From Paenibacillus auburnensis (GTDB lineage: Bacteria; Bacillota; Bacilli; Paenibacillales; Paenibacillaceae): DNA of 64,000 nt. Shown one piece after another: positions 50,786-60,876 of the stretch (position 1 is the first letter of the stretch; the number at the start of each line of letters is the position of its first letter). The stretch covers positions 124,001 to 188,000 of the forward strand of contig NZ_CAKMMG010000006.1 in NCBI RefSeq assembly GCF_927798115.1, in the 5' to 3' direction. The notes beneath the pieces are model-generated. The model worked only from the letters and a program-made list of their open reading frames with translations, had not been told where the DNA came from and did no database searches. Made by a program: the position numbers and the translations under genes.

Positions 50786-53233
50786 ATGGAGAGCAGTGAA
50801 GCAATACGCCCTGAAAAGATGGGGCCTCTGGTGATGACGGAGACATGGAATACCCCGGGAAGAATCGTGTCCTGGGAACGTTCAGAGAACATCTACATTG
50901 TCCGCGGGGAATGCGGGGGAATGGTGTTTGTATTTTTAAGTGATGATATGTTCCGGATGAAGGTCTTCCGGGGCGAGGTGCCGGATCTGACGACAACTGA
51001 GGCGGTGCTGGCCGAACGCTGCATTCCCCATTTATTCCCGGTTGAGGAGACGGAGGAGCAGCTGATTTTTACGACGGGTGTCATTACAGTGGTCATTGAA
51101 AAAACGACTTTCCTGCTCCGGGTAGAGAATAGGGACGGCAAAGTTATTATGCAGCAAAATATGACGAGCTGGAATCCGCGCGGCGCCAGCCATGCGGAGT
51201 ATGACATGCAGCCGGACTCGCATTTTTATGGTCTGGGGGAAAAATCCAGCTTTCTGGATAAGCGCGGGGAGCATTATACCAACTGGAATACGGATGTTTT
51301 TGCGCCGCACCTGCCTGAAATTGAAGCACTGTACGAATCCATTCCGCTGATTATTCATATGCACGGCGAGCTTACCTACGGATTGTTTCTGGACAATACC
51401 GGACGGAGTGATTTTGATATGCGCTCACACGGGGTTGCCTTCACGATTGGCTGCTCCACGGGGGCTTATGATATTTATTTTATTAACGGGCCAGAGATGA
51501 AGGATGTGGTCAAAAGATACACCACACTGACCGGACGGATTGCGCTTCCGCCCAAATGGGCGATCGGTTATCATCAGTCGCGTTACAGCTATATGAATCA
51601 GCAGGAGGTGCTGCAGCTGGCCCGGACCTTCCGCGACAAGAATATTCCCTGCGATGTGATTTATCTGGATATTCATTATATGGACGAGTACCGGGTATTC
51701 ACCTTCGATCCTGTAAACTTCCCGGAGCCGGAGAAGATGATTGCCGAGCTTGGCGAGATTGGGGTGCGCATCGTGCCGATTGTAGATCCCGGTGTCAAAA
51801 AAGACCCCAAATACGAGGTATATAAGGAAGGGGTGCTGAATAAGCATTTCTGCCGCAGGCTGGAAGGTGACATCTTCTTCGGTGAGGTCTGGCCGGGCAT
51901 CAGCGCATTCCCGGATTTCAGCGACAGCCGGACGGCCGAATGGTGGGGGGATCTGCATAAATATTACACTGACCTTGGTATTCAGGGGATCTGGAATGAT
52001 ATGAATGAACCGGCGGTATTCAATGAATCCAAAACGATGGATCTTGATGTCATGCATTTTAACAACGGGCGTCCGGTGACTCATGAGGAATACCATAATT
52101 TGTACGGGATGATGATGTCCAAGGCGACCTATGAGGGGCTGGTAGAGCATATGGCGGGTGAACGTCCTTTTGTGCTGACCAGAGCGGGTTATGCAGGCAT
52201 CCAGCGGTATGCGGCTGTGTGGACCGGGGACAACCGCAGCTTCTGGGAGCATATGGCGATGGCCATTCCGATGGTGCTTAATATGGGTCTGTCCGGGCTG
52301 GCTTTTGCCGGTCCGGATATCGGCGGCTTCGCCCATCATACCTCAGCACAGCTGCTGGTGCGCTGGACACAGATGGGAGTCTTTTTCCCGTACTGCCGCA
52401 ACCATTCCTCTATAGGTACGCTGCGCCAGGAGCCGTGGTCCTTCGGCGAGGAAGTGGAGGGCATTCTCCGCGAGTTCATCGGCCTGCGGTACCGCTGGAT
52501 GCCGCATATCTATAATTTGTTTCGTGAAGCGGAAATCAGCGGCCTGCCGGTAATCCGCCCGCTAATTCTGGAGTACCCGCGTGATCCGCGTGTAACCAAT
52601 CTGTGTGACCAGTTCCTGCTCGGTGAGAACGTGCTGATTGCCCCCGTCTACCGTCCGGATACGGATCACCGCTCGGTATATTTGCCGGAAGGCTGCTGGC
52701 TGGATTACTGGGATGGAGAGATTCATGAGGGCGGGCGTCATATCCTTGCGGCAGCACCGCTGCACATCATGCCGATGTATGTGAAGGCGGGCACCTTTGT
52801 GGCTGAAGGTCCGCTGAAGCAGTATGCGCTGGAGGAAGTGCAGGAGACGGTTACCTTCCACTTGTATGGTGCGGAGCAAGGGGAAGAGTTCTCTGCCTTG
52901 TTCAACTTGTATGAGGATGACGGACACAGCTTTGGCTACCGCAGGGGTGAGTATTCGCAGCTTATCGTCCAGGCTGAAGGGACAGGAGACGGGCTGCTGC
53001 TCAACTGGTCCTATACAGCCGATGCCTATAAGCCGGTGCGGGAAATGCTGCGGTTTGCCCTGTGCTATCCTTTTTTCAAGGCTGATGCTGTAGACGGTCT
53101 GCCCGAGATCAGTCTCGAAGAGCTGGAGCAAGGCCGGAAGGGCTGGACACGCAACGGTAAGAACGGAGCGATTATTATTCAGACCCCGGATGAACGGAGC
53201 GGCGGGGGACTGCGGATCAGAGCGGCAGAATAA
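50786..53233 (+). CDS. Glycoside hydrolase family 31 (alpha-glucosidase type)
   Basis: The 815-residue enzyme hydrolyses alpha-glucosides or alpha-xylosides with retention. The nucleophile is D405 in GIWNDMNEP, and the acid/base is D482 in VWTGDNRS. The N-terminal beta domain ends in YGLGEKSSFLDKRG, which contributes to the -1 subsite, and beta-sandwich domains follow the barrel. It has no signal peptide, so it acts in the cytosol on imported sugars. GGAGGGGAAAG precedes the ATG. It has no sugar transport gene beside it and ends in a terminator. Confidence 0.92.
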   Translation: MESSEAIRPEKMGPLVMTETWNTPGRIVSWERSENIYIVRGECGGMVFVFLSDDMFRMKVFRGEVPDLTTTEAVLAERCIPHLFPVEETEEQLIFTTGVITVVIEKTTFLLRVENRDGKVIMQQNMTSWNPRGASHAEYDMQPDSHFYGLGEKSSFLDKRGEHYTNWNTDVFAPHLPEIEALYESIPLIIHMHGELTYGLFLDNTGRSDFDMRSHGVAFTIGCSTGAYDIYFINGPEMKDVVKRYTTLTGRIALPPKWAIGYHQSRYSYMNQQEVLQLARTFRDKNIPCDVIYLDIHYMDEYRVFTFDPVNFPEPEKMIAELGEIGVRIVPIVDPGVKKDPKYEVYKEGVLNKHFCRRLEGDIFFGEVWPGISAFPDFSDSRTAEWWGDLHKYYTDLGIQGIWNDMNEPAVFNESKTMDLDVMHFNNGRPVTHEEYHNLYGMMMSKATYEGLVEHMAGERPFVLTRAGYAGIQRYAAVWTGDNRSFWEHMAMAIPMVLNMGLSGLAFAGPDIGGFAHHTSAQLLVRWTQMGVFFPYCRNHSSIGTLRQEPWSFGEEVEGILREFIGLRYRWMPHIYNLFREAEISGLPVIRPLILEYPRDPRVTNLCDQFLLGENVLIAPVYRPDTDHRSVYLPEGCWLDYWDGEIHEGGRHILAAAPLHIMPMYVKAGTFVAEGPLKQYALEEVQETVTFHLYGAEQGEEFSALFNLYEDDGHSFGYRRGEYSQLIVQAEGTGDGLLLNWSYTADAYKPVREMLRFALCYPFFKADAVDGLPEISLEELEQGRKGWTRNGKNGAIIIQTPDERSGGGLRIRAAE

Positions 53234-53254
53234 CCTGTGAGCAAGGAGGAATGG

Positions 53255-53279
53255 GCTGCCCTTAGCGGGCGGCTTTTTT
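53255..53279 (+). terminator. Intrinsic terminator of the GH31 gene
   Basis: GCTGCCC and GGGCGGC (one G-T pair) enclose TTAGC and are followed by T6. Confidence 0.8.
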
Positions 53280-53536
53280 CTTGAAAAGTAATTACTGATT
53301 TTACCAAATTATCAAATCATCCCTATACAGCGCCGCTAGAAGGCAGGATTAACTGCTACTTCTACATAAAATTACAGAAAAAATGCAGAAACGTTTTTAA
53401 ATCGCGGCTTTTTCGTATAAGATGAAGGGATGAAGAATTTGTTCCGGTTCAAAATATATTTCTCGCGGAGAAGGATACGGTCCCCCAAATGGAACGGGCT
53501 GGCTCTTTCTGTTTGCTTAAAGACAGGAGATCACCA

Positions 53537-56500
53537 ATGATTAAGCATCTGTATGCAATATGGTTAGGGGATGTTTTATTTTGCTTCTCCGGTGAAACCT
53601 CAGAACCTAAGGTCGACGCATGGACACGCGTGATCAAGAAGCTGGAGTTCCGGGGAGGAGGGCGTCCTTTTGCGGGTGCTGCGCTGCGGCTGGCAGAAGT
53701 GAAATATCCGGTTGCCGCTCCGACGGAAGGGAGGACGGCGCGGCGCGGATTGCCTGGGCGTACGCTTGAAGGGCTTGCCCTCACGCCGAAGGATGCGTTT
53801 GAGCTGCTGCTGGCCTGGGATGAAGAGGTATGCCGTGCCCAGGGAGTGGAAGCAGGCGGTGAACTGCGCTACTGGGCGGCTGCGGCCAGGTTTGCGCTGG
53901 AGCTGATGGGCACAGGCGGGATTGTGCCTGGTGCAATGCCGCCACGCCCTATGGGTTCCCGCCGCCGCGGCGGAGAGCAGGCAGCTTCCGCCTGCTGGTC
54001 CCCTGCTTTCCGGAATGAGGCGGACAAGGAGTATTTTCTGCAGATGGCAGCCTCCATGCCAGTGCTGGCGCTCGGGACTCATGTTGCCGAGGAGGGTGAT
54101 ATGTCTTCGCGTGAAGATGCCGGCGGCTATGTGCTGTATTCCTTTTTGCAGGCAGTAATGACTGCGGAAATCAAAAAAATTGTTGCGGGGATAGAAAGTG
54201 AGCTCGGCCCCTATAAGGCGAATTACCGCCGCGGATACTCGCCCCTGACAGAGCTGTGGTGGAACAGTCTGCTTACAGGCAGCAGGGATATTCCGGTTCA
54301 GGGGACGCCCGCTGAGGTGACTGAACTGCTCTCAGCGGTAAACGGGACCGCAGGGAGCGAAGTGCCGCATGCCGAGGCAGAGGAGGAGCATACCGGGCAG
54401 CTTAGTCTGGGACTGCGTTTGGAGCCGCCTGCAGAGGAGAGCGAGCTGTGGCACTTGAGCTTCTGGGCAGAAAGCCGGGAGGAAGGGGAAGTCTGGCTCC
54501 CGGCTGCGGCAATCTGGAGCAGTCCCGAGCGCGAGTTCACCTTGTGGGGCAAGCGGTACCGCAATATCCAGCAGCAGCTGCTGGCTGCGCTGGGGCGGGC
54601 GGCAAGAATATCGCCGGACATTCAGCGTGCGCTGACTGTTCCGGCCCCGACGGGCGCCACACTTGAGCCGGAGCGCCTCTACTTCTTCCTGAAGGAGAGC
54701 GTGCAGCAGCTGCGTGAGTGGGGCATCACCATACAGATGCCCTCACGCTGGAGCCGTGAAGGGCGGCGGCGGATCGGGATGAGAATGAAGATGCAGCCCC
54801 CTCAAGGCACAATGGACGGCCCTGCACAACCGTCGCTGGGTATGGAGGAGCTGATCTCCTTCCGTATCGAAGCCTCGCTTGGCGACAATCCAATCACTGA
54901 AGAAGAGTTGAATGCCCTGGTGGAGGCGGGAGTGCCGTTCGTGCGCTTCCGTGGAGAGTGGATCGAAGTGGATCCCAAGGAGATCCGCCAGGTGCTTAGA
55001 TATATGAAACGCCATGAAAGCGGAGAAATGTCGGCAGCGGACTGGATGCGTCTGGAGGCCGAGGATGGGGAAGAACGGCTCTGGAAAGGCATGTCCGTTA
55101 CAGGCATGGAAACGTACGGGCTGCTGTCCTCACTTATGCACGGTGATATTCTGCGCAGTCTTCCGGTACGCACAGTGCCGCCTAGCCTGCATGGGACATT
55201 GCGGCCTTATCAGGAGCGGGGGTTTCAATGGCTGGCTGCACTCAGCGGACTGGGCTTTGGTGTATGCCTGGCTGACGATATGGGGCTTGGGAAGACTATT
55301 CAGGTCATTACCTGCCTGCTGGACCGGGCTTTAACAGCCCCGCCTGAAGGGAAGCGGGAGCCGGTGCTGATTCTGTGTCCGACCTCACTGCTCGGGAACT
55401 GGCAGCGTGAGCTGCAGCGCTTTGCGCCGTCGCTGAGTGTGCATATTCATCACGGGGGAAGACGGGTACGGGGTGAAGGATTCATAGAGCTTGCCGCCAG
55501 TCATGAGATCGTGCTGACTACCTATCACTTAGCCGGCCGGGATAGTGAAGATCTGGCGGGGGTGCGCTGGTCTACGGTCGTTCTGGATGAAGCCCAGTAT
55601 ATTAAGAATCACCGCACGAAGCAGGCGCAGAGCGTGATGAAGCTGTCGGCTCCGCACCGGATTGCCATGACGGGCACCCCGGTGGAGAACCGGCTCGGTG
55701 AGCTGTGGTCCATTTTTCACTTTCTCAATCCGGGCTATCTGGGATCGTATCACTCTTTCCGCCAGCGGTATGTTTCCGGTGAAGGCGGGGAGCGGCTGCA
55801 GGAGCTGCACCGCCTGGTTTCGCCATTCCTGCTCCGGCGGCTCAAGAGTGATCCGGATATTTCTAAGGATCTGCCGGAGAAGCTGGAGCTGAAATCCTAT
55901 TGTCCGCTGACGGAGACACAGGCGGCACTGTACCAGGGCGTAGTCGACGAAATGCTTGGGGTGATCGGCGAACGTTCCGGCATGGCCCGCCGCGGGCTGG
56001 TCCTGTCATCTCTGACCAAGCTGAAGCAAATCTGTGACCACCCGCAGCTGTTCCGTAAGGAAGAAGGGCGGGGCCTGCGCAGCGAACAATCCGGCAAAAT
56101 GGAAGTGATGTTCGAGGTGCTGGACAGCATCGCCGAACTTGGGGAGTCTGCGCTCATCTTCACCCAGTATGTGGCGATGGGTGAGCTGCTCGTCAGCAGA
56201 TTGGCCAAAAGATACGGCAAAGCGCCGCTGTTCCTTCATGGCGGCATTCCCAAACGGGAGCGCGATGAGATGGTTCATGAGTTCCAGGAAGGCGAGGGTC
56301 CGGCATTCTTCGTGCTCTCGCTTAAAGCGGGTGGTGTCGGGCTGAACCTGACACGGGCCAATCATGTGGTGCATTATGACCGCTGGTGGAATCCGGCCGT
56401 AGAGAATCAGGCGACCGACAGGGCTTTCCGTATCGGGCAGCACAAGAATGTTCAGGTGCATAAGCTGATTTGCCAAGGCACGCTGGAGGAACGGATTGAT

Positions 56501-56626
56501 GAACTGATCGAACGCAAGAAAAACCTCTCCGAGCAGGTTGTCGGTTCCGGGGAGAATTGGCTGACAGAAATGTCCAACCATGAGCTGCAGGAGCTTATTG
56601 AGCTTCAAGGCCAGGACTGGATGTAA
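53537..56626 (+). CDS. SNF2-family DEAD/DEAH helicase (YwqA-like)
   Basis: The 1,029-residue protein has an N-terminal helicase-associated region of about 500 residues and a Swi2/Snf2 motor: motif I DDMGLGKT (about 577-584), motif II LDEAQYIKN (about 683), motif III MTGTPVENRLGELWS, and the C-terminal lobe with LSLKAGGVGLNLT and QATDRAFRIGQ. AGGAG is seven bases before the ATG at 53537. These translocases move along duplex DNA or remodel RNA polymerase. The B. subtilis relative YwqA is next to a SWIM zinc-finger protein; here an unrelated-looking gene follows instead. Confidence 0.92.
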   Translation: MIKHLYAIWLGDVLFCFSGETSEPKVDAWTRVIKKLEFRGGGRPFAGAALRLAEVKYPVAAPTEGRTARRGLPGRTLEGLALTPKDAFELLLAWDEEVCRAQGVEAGGELRYWAAAARFALELMGTGGIVPGAMPPRPMGSRRRGGEQAASACWSPAFRNEADKEYFLQMAASMPVLALGTHVAEEGDMSSREDAGGYVLYSFLQAVMTAEIKKIVAGIESELGPYKANYRRGYSPLTELWWNSLLTGSRDIPVQGTPAEVTELLSAVNGTAGSEVPHAEAEEEHTGQLSLGLRLEPPAEESELWHLSFWAESREEGEVWLPAAAIWSSPEREFTLWGKRYRNIQQQLLAALGRAARISPDIQRALTVPAPTGATLEPERLYFFLKESVQQLREWGITIQMPSRWSREGRRRIGMRMKMQPPQGTMDGPAQPSLGMEELISFRIEASLGDNPITEEELNALVEAGVPFVRFRGEWIEVDPKEIRQVLRYMKRHESGEMSAADWMRLEAEDGEERLWKGMSVTGMETYGLLSSLMHGDILRSLPVRTVPPSLHGTLRPYQERGFQWLAALSGLGFGVCLADDMGLGKTIQVITCLLDRALTAPPEGKREPVLILCPTSLLGNWQRELQRFAPSLSVHIHHGGRRVRGEGFIELAASHEIVLTTYHLAGRDSEDLAGVRWSTVVLDEAQYIKNHRTKQAQSVMKLSAPHRIAMTGTPVENRLGELWSIFHFLNPGYLGSYHSFRQRYVSGEGGERLQELHRLVSPFLLRRLKSDPDISKDLPEKLELKSYCPLTETQAALYQGVVDEMLGVIGERSGMARRGLVLSSLTKLKQICDHPQLFRKEEGRGLRSEQSGKMEVMFEVLDSIAELGESALIFTQYVAMGELLVSRLAKRYGKAPLFLHGGIPKRERDEMVHEFQEGEGPAFFVLSLKAGGVGLNLTRANHVVHYDRWWNPAVENQATDRAFRIGQHKNVQVHKLICQGTLEERIDELIERKKNLSEQVVGSGENWLTEMSNHELQELIELQGQDWM

Positions 56627-56667
56627 ATAAAGGTGATACAGAGGGTTCAGTAAAAGGAGGATTATCC

Positions 56668-57453
56668 ATGAGTGAACAGCCGGAACTGCGGCTAGTCATC
56701 GAGCCGGGCGTTATAAAAGTGCTGGAGATGCAGGGGCTGCTCCAAGCAGCGGAAGCACCGGGGACAAGATCCGGCGGCGCAGCGGCCGCCATTCAGGAGC
56801 AAGCGGTAAAGCCGGTTCTCTCTTTGGAAGTTCCGCAGTGGTCTGCTGAACGGAAAGAGGAAGTGCTGCAGCAGCTTGCCGGACATCCGGGTGAACTCTA
56901 TGAACTCCTGCAAGGCAAAGTGACTGGCGGCGTGGCCGGGCTTCAGCTGTTGCCGGCTGAACTGGATCCGGCGGGTGACGGCAGGAACCCCGAAGCACAG
57001 CAGCCGGGGGGGCTCCTGGGCTGGGTTAAGAAGCGGCTTGCTGAGGAGCCGCTGCTGATGTTTCTGCTGCGCGGAATGAGCAAGGAGGAGCTGTTGGGCG
57101 CTGTATTTGCTCTCTGGACTGAGGAGGAAACAGCCCCTCAGGATGAGGGCCGCACGGCACCGGGTGGTGTACTTGCGGCAGAGCTTGCCCGGCTGGAGCG
57201 GAAAGGCCCTGCTGTACCCACCGGGGAATGGCTGGCAGAGGCGGCAGCCGAAGGCTCGCTACACCAGCCGGGGCCTTTGTTTCATGAGATTGCCTCCCGT
57301 CCTTTTCCTGCCTCGCCGGTCGTGGCAAAAGTGACTGAGAACTGGGAGTCATTATTGCCGAATACGCCCAGGGCAAGCGAAGGGCTTACTCTGATCATGC
57401 GGCATGTGGCAGAATCCGCCGCCCGCCGGGCGGCGGGGCTGGGTAAGCTGTAA
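56668..57453 (+). CDS. Unknown protein linked to the SNF2 helicase
   Basis: The 261-residue protein has no cysteine, so it has no SWIM zinc finger, and I know no domain for it. It is rich in Glu, Ala and Leu; helices alternate with Gly/Pro loops (for example GTRSGGAAAA, then EVPQWSAERKEEVLQQLAGH). AAAGGAGG precedes the ATG, 41 bases after the helicase stop, and a terminator follows, so the two genes form one unit. A helper or substrate-adaptor role for the helicase is inferred from that alone. Confidence 0.75.
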   Translation: MSEQPELRLVIEPGVIKVLEMQGLLQAAEAPGTRSGGAAAAIQEQAVKPVLSLEVPQWSAERKEEVLQQLAGHPGELYELLQGKVTGGVAGLQLLPAELDPAGDGRNPEAQQPGGLLGWVKKRLAEEPLLMFLLRGMSKEELLGAVFALWTEEETAPQDEGRTAPGGVLAAELARLERKGPAVPTGEWLAEAAAEGSLHQPGPLFHEIASRPFPASPVVAKVTENWESLLPNTPRASEGLTLIMRHVAESAARRAAGLGKL

Positions 57454-57470
57454 CGTTAATTGTACACAGG

Positions 57471-57502
57471 TCCGTATCTCTAAAGGGATACGGATCTTTT
57501 TT
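57471..57502 (+). terminator. Intrinsic terminator of the helicase operon
   Basis: TCCGTATC (57471-57478) pairs with GATACGGA (57487-57494), followed by a T-run. Confidence 0.9.
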
Positions 57503-57568
57503 ATAAGAATACCTATGGACCACGGCAGAAGAACCAGCGGTGAAGCAGCAATAATGGAATAAATGCAG

Positions 57569-57612
57569 CAAGGCAGTGCCTTAAGCAGCATAGCTGCTCC
57601 GGCACTGCCTTG
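57569..57612 (-). terminator. Strong hairpin downstream of the alarmone synthetase gene
   Basis: Perfect 12-base arms CAAGGCAGTGCC and GGCACTGCCTTG enclose an inner AGCAGC/GCTGCT stem. The T-run after it on the minus strand is poor, so termination is likely but not certain. Confidence 0.6.
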
Positions 57613-57648
57613 TTTGACTTCCGTTCTGCTATCCCCGCAGGGACGGGA

Positions 57649-58383
57649 CTATTCTCCGGCGGGACTGTCTGCGGGGCGGCTTCCTCCGGATAGCTCAAGA
57701 ATTTCGCTGCGCAGGCGGAGCATCTTCTGATCCAGCTCGTCTGCGGCACGCGCCGCTTCTTTCAGCTCCTCGGCCACATGCGGAGGCAGCTGCTTGTCGA
57801 ATTTATAGTAGAGGATATGCTCCATACTGGCCCAGAAATCCATGGCGAGTGTGCGCAGCTGAATCTCTGCCTTCACCCACCGGGTTCCATCAAGCAGTAC
57901 GAGCGGGATGGCTATAATGACATGAAGACTCTGATAACCGTTCGGTTTAGGCTGGGCGATGTAATCTTTGATCTCCAGTACCCTGATATCCTCGCGGACA
58001 CACAAATGATCTACCAGCCGGTAGATGTCCTTTACAAAGGCGCAGACAATCCGCATGCCGGCGATATCATGAATGTGCAGCTCCATATTCTCCAGGGTGA
58101 ACTCATGCCCTTTGCGTTGCATCTTTTTCAGGATGCTCTTGGGTTCCTTAATCCGTGACTTGATATGCTCGATCGGACAGTAGCCGTCGCGCACCTGCCA
58201 TTCCGTTTTGATCACATCAATTTTGTTCTCAAGCTCATTCAAAGCATGGCGGTAAAGTGCCGGCAGGGTCTTGAAATCCTCAACCTGTCTGGCGAAATCC
58301 TCACTGTTCTGCCACGTCTGCAGATCCTTGACATGCACCTGCAGCTGATTCAGTGTAACTTGTGTACTATCGTCTTCTTTCAC
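57649..58383 (-). CDS. Small alarmone synthetase (RelQ/RelP type)
   Basis: The 244-residue protein makes (p)ppGpp from ATP and GTP or GDP and has no hydrolase or TGS domain. Key parts are the SRIKEPKSILKKMQRKG stretch that binds ATP, DIAGMRIVCAFVKDI, the GTP loop KPNGYQSLH, and the catalytic Glu in VKAEIQLRTLAMDFWAS. The C-terminal helix is long and acidic, as in tetrameric RelQ. GGGAGAG favours the GTG at 58383 over an ATG seven codons upstream that has no site. It is probably induced by cell wall stress, from knowledge of the family. Confidence 0.92.
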   Translation of the reverse strand: MKEDDSTQVTLNQLQVHVKDLQTWQNSEDFARQVEDFKTLPALYRHALNELENKIDVIKTEWQVRDGYCPIEHIKSRIKEPKSILKKMQRKGHEFTLENMELHIHDIAGMRIVCAFVKDIYRLVDHLCVREDIRVLEIKDYIAQPKPNGYQSLHVIIAIPLVLLDGTRWVKAEIQLRTLAMDFWASMEHILYYKFDKQLPPHVAEELKEAARAADELDQKMLRLRSEILELSGGSRPADSPAGE

Positions 58384-58587
58384 TGAGACTCTCCCGGGTT
58401 TCATTATTTGTGACTATTCCAGTTTAACCGATTTTAGGCCCTGGAAGCAAAATAACATACGGCATCCCAAGCGGGTTGCCGAAAGAACCGGACGAATTAG
58501 CACTTGAAACAGCCCGCACCAAAAAAGCGGAAACATTCTTTCCACAACGGCGTATTAGCACACATAAAGAATGATTATCCGGCGTAA

Positions 58588-58962
58588 TTATTTGTTCGTA
58601 GGTGATCCATCACCATATCCTTTGTCCTCATACCCTGTATTTTCCAGTTTAGACAGCACACCCAGCTGCTCAATGGTTTGCTGTGTCTTAGCACTTCCAA
58701 CGCGGTGCAGATACCTGTATAGCCGGATGGTTCCATCATCAAACTGTTCGGCAGCATCATCATGATCGGCGGATTTATAGGGCACGGCAGCGCGGCGGAA
58801 GGCATAATTATCTTCTTGTCCCAGATTCTGAAGCAGATCTTGAAGCACTGTCAGCTCATCCTTGGACAACAGCACCTCAAATTCGTTGGAGTCACCGGGT
58901 ACATCCCGGATAATTCCGTGATTCACAGAAACGAAATAACTTGTTTTGGGTCCGTCCGGCAA
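58588..58962 (-). CDS. Conserved-looking hypothetical protein
   Basis: I do not recognise this 124-residue protein. It begins MPDGPKTSYFVSVNHGIIRD, has a charged alpha region (LLSKDELTVLQDLLQNLG) and an ADHDDAAEQFDDG acidic loop, and ends in a Gly/Asp-rich tail. It is soluble and without Cys. The TTG start is supported by AGGGAGGG seven bases upstream. It is followed by the alarmone synthetase gene on the same strand, 205 bases away. Confidence 0.75.
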   Translation of the reverse strand: MPDGPKTSYFVSVNHGIIRDVPGDSNEFEVLLSKDELTVLQDLLQNLGQEDNYAFRRAAVPYKSADHDDAAEQFDDGTIRLYRYLHRVGSAKTQQTIEQLGVLSKLENTGYEDKGYGDGSPTNK

Positions 58963-59167
58963 AGTGAATCCCTCCCTCTTTGTTTCGGTAAGGTTCGCGT
59001 GCGGGTTATGTTTACTAATTTACACAGAACGACAAATAATGAATCTATTCGAGACTTTTGGTATGATAGAAGCACGTTTCCGGTAATGCGCGAAGCGGTA
59101 AGGGTTCATCTGATCTTTTTTGGCTAATTATCAGCCCTATTCTCACTCTGGAGAAGGAGGAAATACA

Positions 59168-59950
59168 ATGAATATTCTGCAACGCATTAAAGACGGTGCC
59201 AGCCGGGTGAGTGAAAAAGCGCAAAGCTCGGTGGAAATAGGTAAGCTGAACGGGCATATTTCCGATATTGAACGCGAGATGGAACTTGAATTTATGAAAA
59301 TGGGGAAGCTTTTCTATGACGGGTACCGTGCGAGGGATCTCTCGGTGGCTGAAGGGAAAATGGTGGAGCTGTCTAAGCTCTGTCTAAAACACCAGGAGCA
59401 GATTGATGAACTTCGCTTCAAGATCGCTGAGCTCAAAAATGAGCGGCTGTGCGTATGCGGCAATGTGGTCGCGCTGGATGCGAACTTCTGTCCGAAATGC
59501 GGACATAGGCTCGAGGCCCCGGCTCCCAAAAAAGAAGCGCCGGCCGTAACGATCCGTACGATTCATGAAGATGAGGAAGATCAATACTATGGTGAAGATG
59601 AACTGACTGAGGAAGAAAAAGAATTAGCACTGAGAACAGAACAGCGGCCAGAGCACCGGACCGTGTACACCGAAGTGCTGCATGACGACGAGGAGCTTGA
59701 GGCGGGGTATGCCGGCCAGATCCATGACAGTGAGCGGGGGCGCCGGGAAGCTGACGAGCTGGAGCGGGAGCGGGAAAGACAGCTTGAGCTGGACCGCCGC
59801 ATCCGGGATTGGAAGGCCGGTGAGCACTCGGAGGAAGCGGCTGCAGTCAGCGAAGGAACCGTCCGGGACATCGTCAAATGCCAAATTTGCCGGGCGGACC
59901 TGCCTAAAGGCTCGATGTGGTGCCCGCGCTGCGGTTCAGAACAAATTTAG
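59168..59950 (+). CDS. Zinc-ribbon protein with coiled coil
   Basis: The 260-residue cytosolic protein opens with a coiled coil (about 20-95) and then a first zinc site (CVCGN...FCPKCG, about 98-120), a long Glu-rich low-complexity stretch (about 135-230), and a second zinc ribbon at the end (CQICRADLPKGSMWCPRCG). The ribbons suggest nucleic acid or protein binding. GGAGAAGGAGG supports the ATG at 59168. It is 58 bases ahead of the TrmB-type gene and perhaps cotranscribed. Confidence 0.85.
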   Translation: MNILQRIKDGASRVSEKAQSSVEIGKLNGHISDIEREMELEFMKMGKLFYDGYRARDLSVAEGKMVELSKLCLKHQEQIDELRFKIAELKNERLCVCGNVVALDANFCPKCGHRLEAPAPKKEAPAVTIRTIHEDEEDQYYGEDELTEEEKELALRTEQRPEHRTVYTEVLHDDEELEAGYAGQIHDSERGRREADELERERERQLELDRRIRDWKAGEHSEEAAAVSEGTVRDIVKCQICRADLPKGSMWCPRCGSEQI

Positions 59951-60008
59951 CAACAGAATACTTAGATTTACCGATTAAAGCTTGTAGCGTATTAGGAGGA
60001 CAACATAG

Positions 60009-60833
60009 ATGGAACAGTTGCTGCTGCATCTGCGCAATTTGGGATTCACGGAAATGGAATCCAAAATTATGGTCGAGCTGGCTACCAAAGGCGAGGCTTC
60101 GGGCTACGAAGTGGCAAAGCAGCTAGGAGTATCAAGATCAAATGTATACGCGGCGCTTCAGCGTCTGACGCAGCAAGGATATGTAAGATGCGGAGAAGGA
60201 GAGCCTGCACGTTACAGCGTGCTGGATCCGGAAGAGCTGGCGACCATGATCTCCGGCCGGGTACAGGCTTCACTGGCCTATATGGAGAGCGAAATGCCGC
60301 GCGGTGGTCCGGTCAGCCCTTCGTTCTATAATATCGAGGGTGACCGTAACATGCTGGGGGCGCTGATCCGCCAGCTGAATTTGGCCGAGAAGGAAATTGT
60401 GGTGGATGTGTGGCGGGAGGAAGCCTCCCTGCTGCGCAATGAGCTGGAACAGGCGGAGCTGCGCGGAGTGAAGCTGCTGTGGGCCTTTGACGGTGGCAAT
60501 GCGGCTCCGGCTCCGTATCCGGTCTGGCCGCCGCTCGGCGGGAAGCCGCGCAGGGGCGGAGGGCGGAAATTCTCGTTCGTCATTGACCGGAGCTGGTGCA
60601 TGCTGGGCATGCGTTATGAGGACGGTACGGCTCAGGCGGTAGTGACCGAGCATGAGGTGCTGATTGAGCTGCTCCTGAACCACTTCTCACAGGAAATGGT
60701 GCTGTTCGAGCTGGAAGAAGATATGGGACCTGAGCTGACCAAACGCTATGGTGAGCGTTACAGCCGCATTTACAGCAAATATGTGATGCATGATAAGGAT
60801 ACGGATGAGCCCGGGAAGGATCAGGCAGAATAG
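60009..60833 (+). CDS. TrmB-family transcriptional regulator
   Basis: The 274-residue protein has an N-terminal winged helix of the TrmB type (about 1-70: GFTEMESKIMVELATKGEAS, then VSRSNVYAALQRLTQQGYV) and a C-terminal phospholipase D-like sensor region with KLLWAFDGG. Such regulators often respond to sugars. TTAGGAGG precedes the ATG. No sugar gene is adjacent, so its targets are unknown. Confidence 0.88.
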   Translation: MEQLLLHLRNLGFTEMESKIMVELATKGEASGYEVAKQLGVSRSNVYAALQRLTQQGYVRCGEGEPARYSVLDPEELATMISGRVQASLAYMESEMPRGGPVSPSFYNIEGDRNMLGALIRQLNLAEKEIVVDVWREEASLLRNELEQAELRGVKLLWAFDGGNAAPAPYPVWPPLGGKPRRGGGRKFSFVIDRSWCMLGMRYEDGTAQAVVTEHEVLIELLLNHFSQEMVLFELEEDMGPELTKRYGERYSRIYSKYVMHDKDTDEPGKDQAE

Positions 60834-60876
60834 CTCCGGGCGGGCGCAGACGACACTAAGCTGGGAGGTGAAAAGC

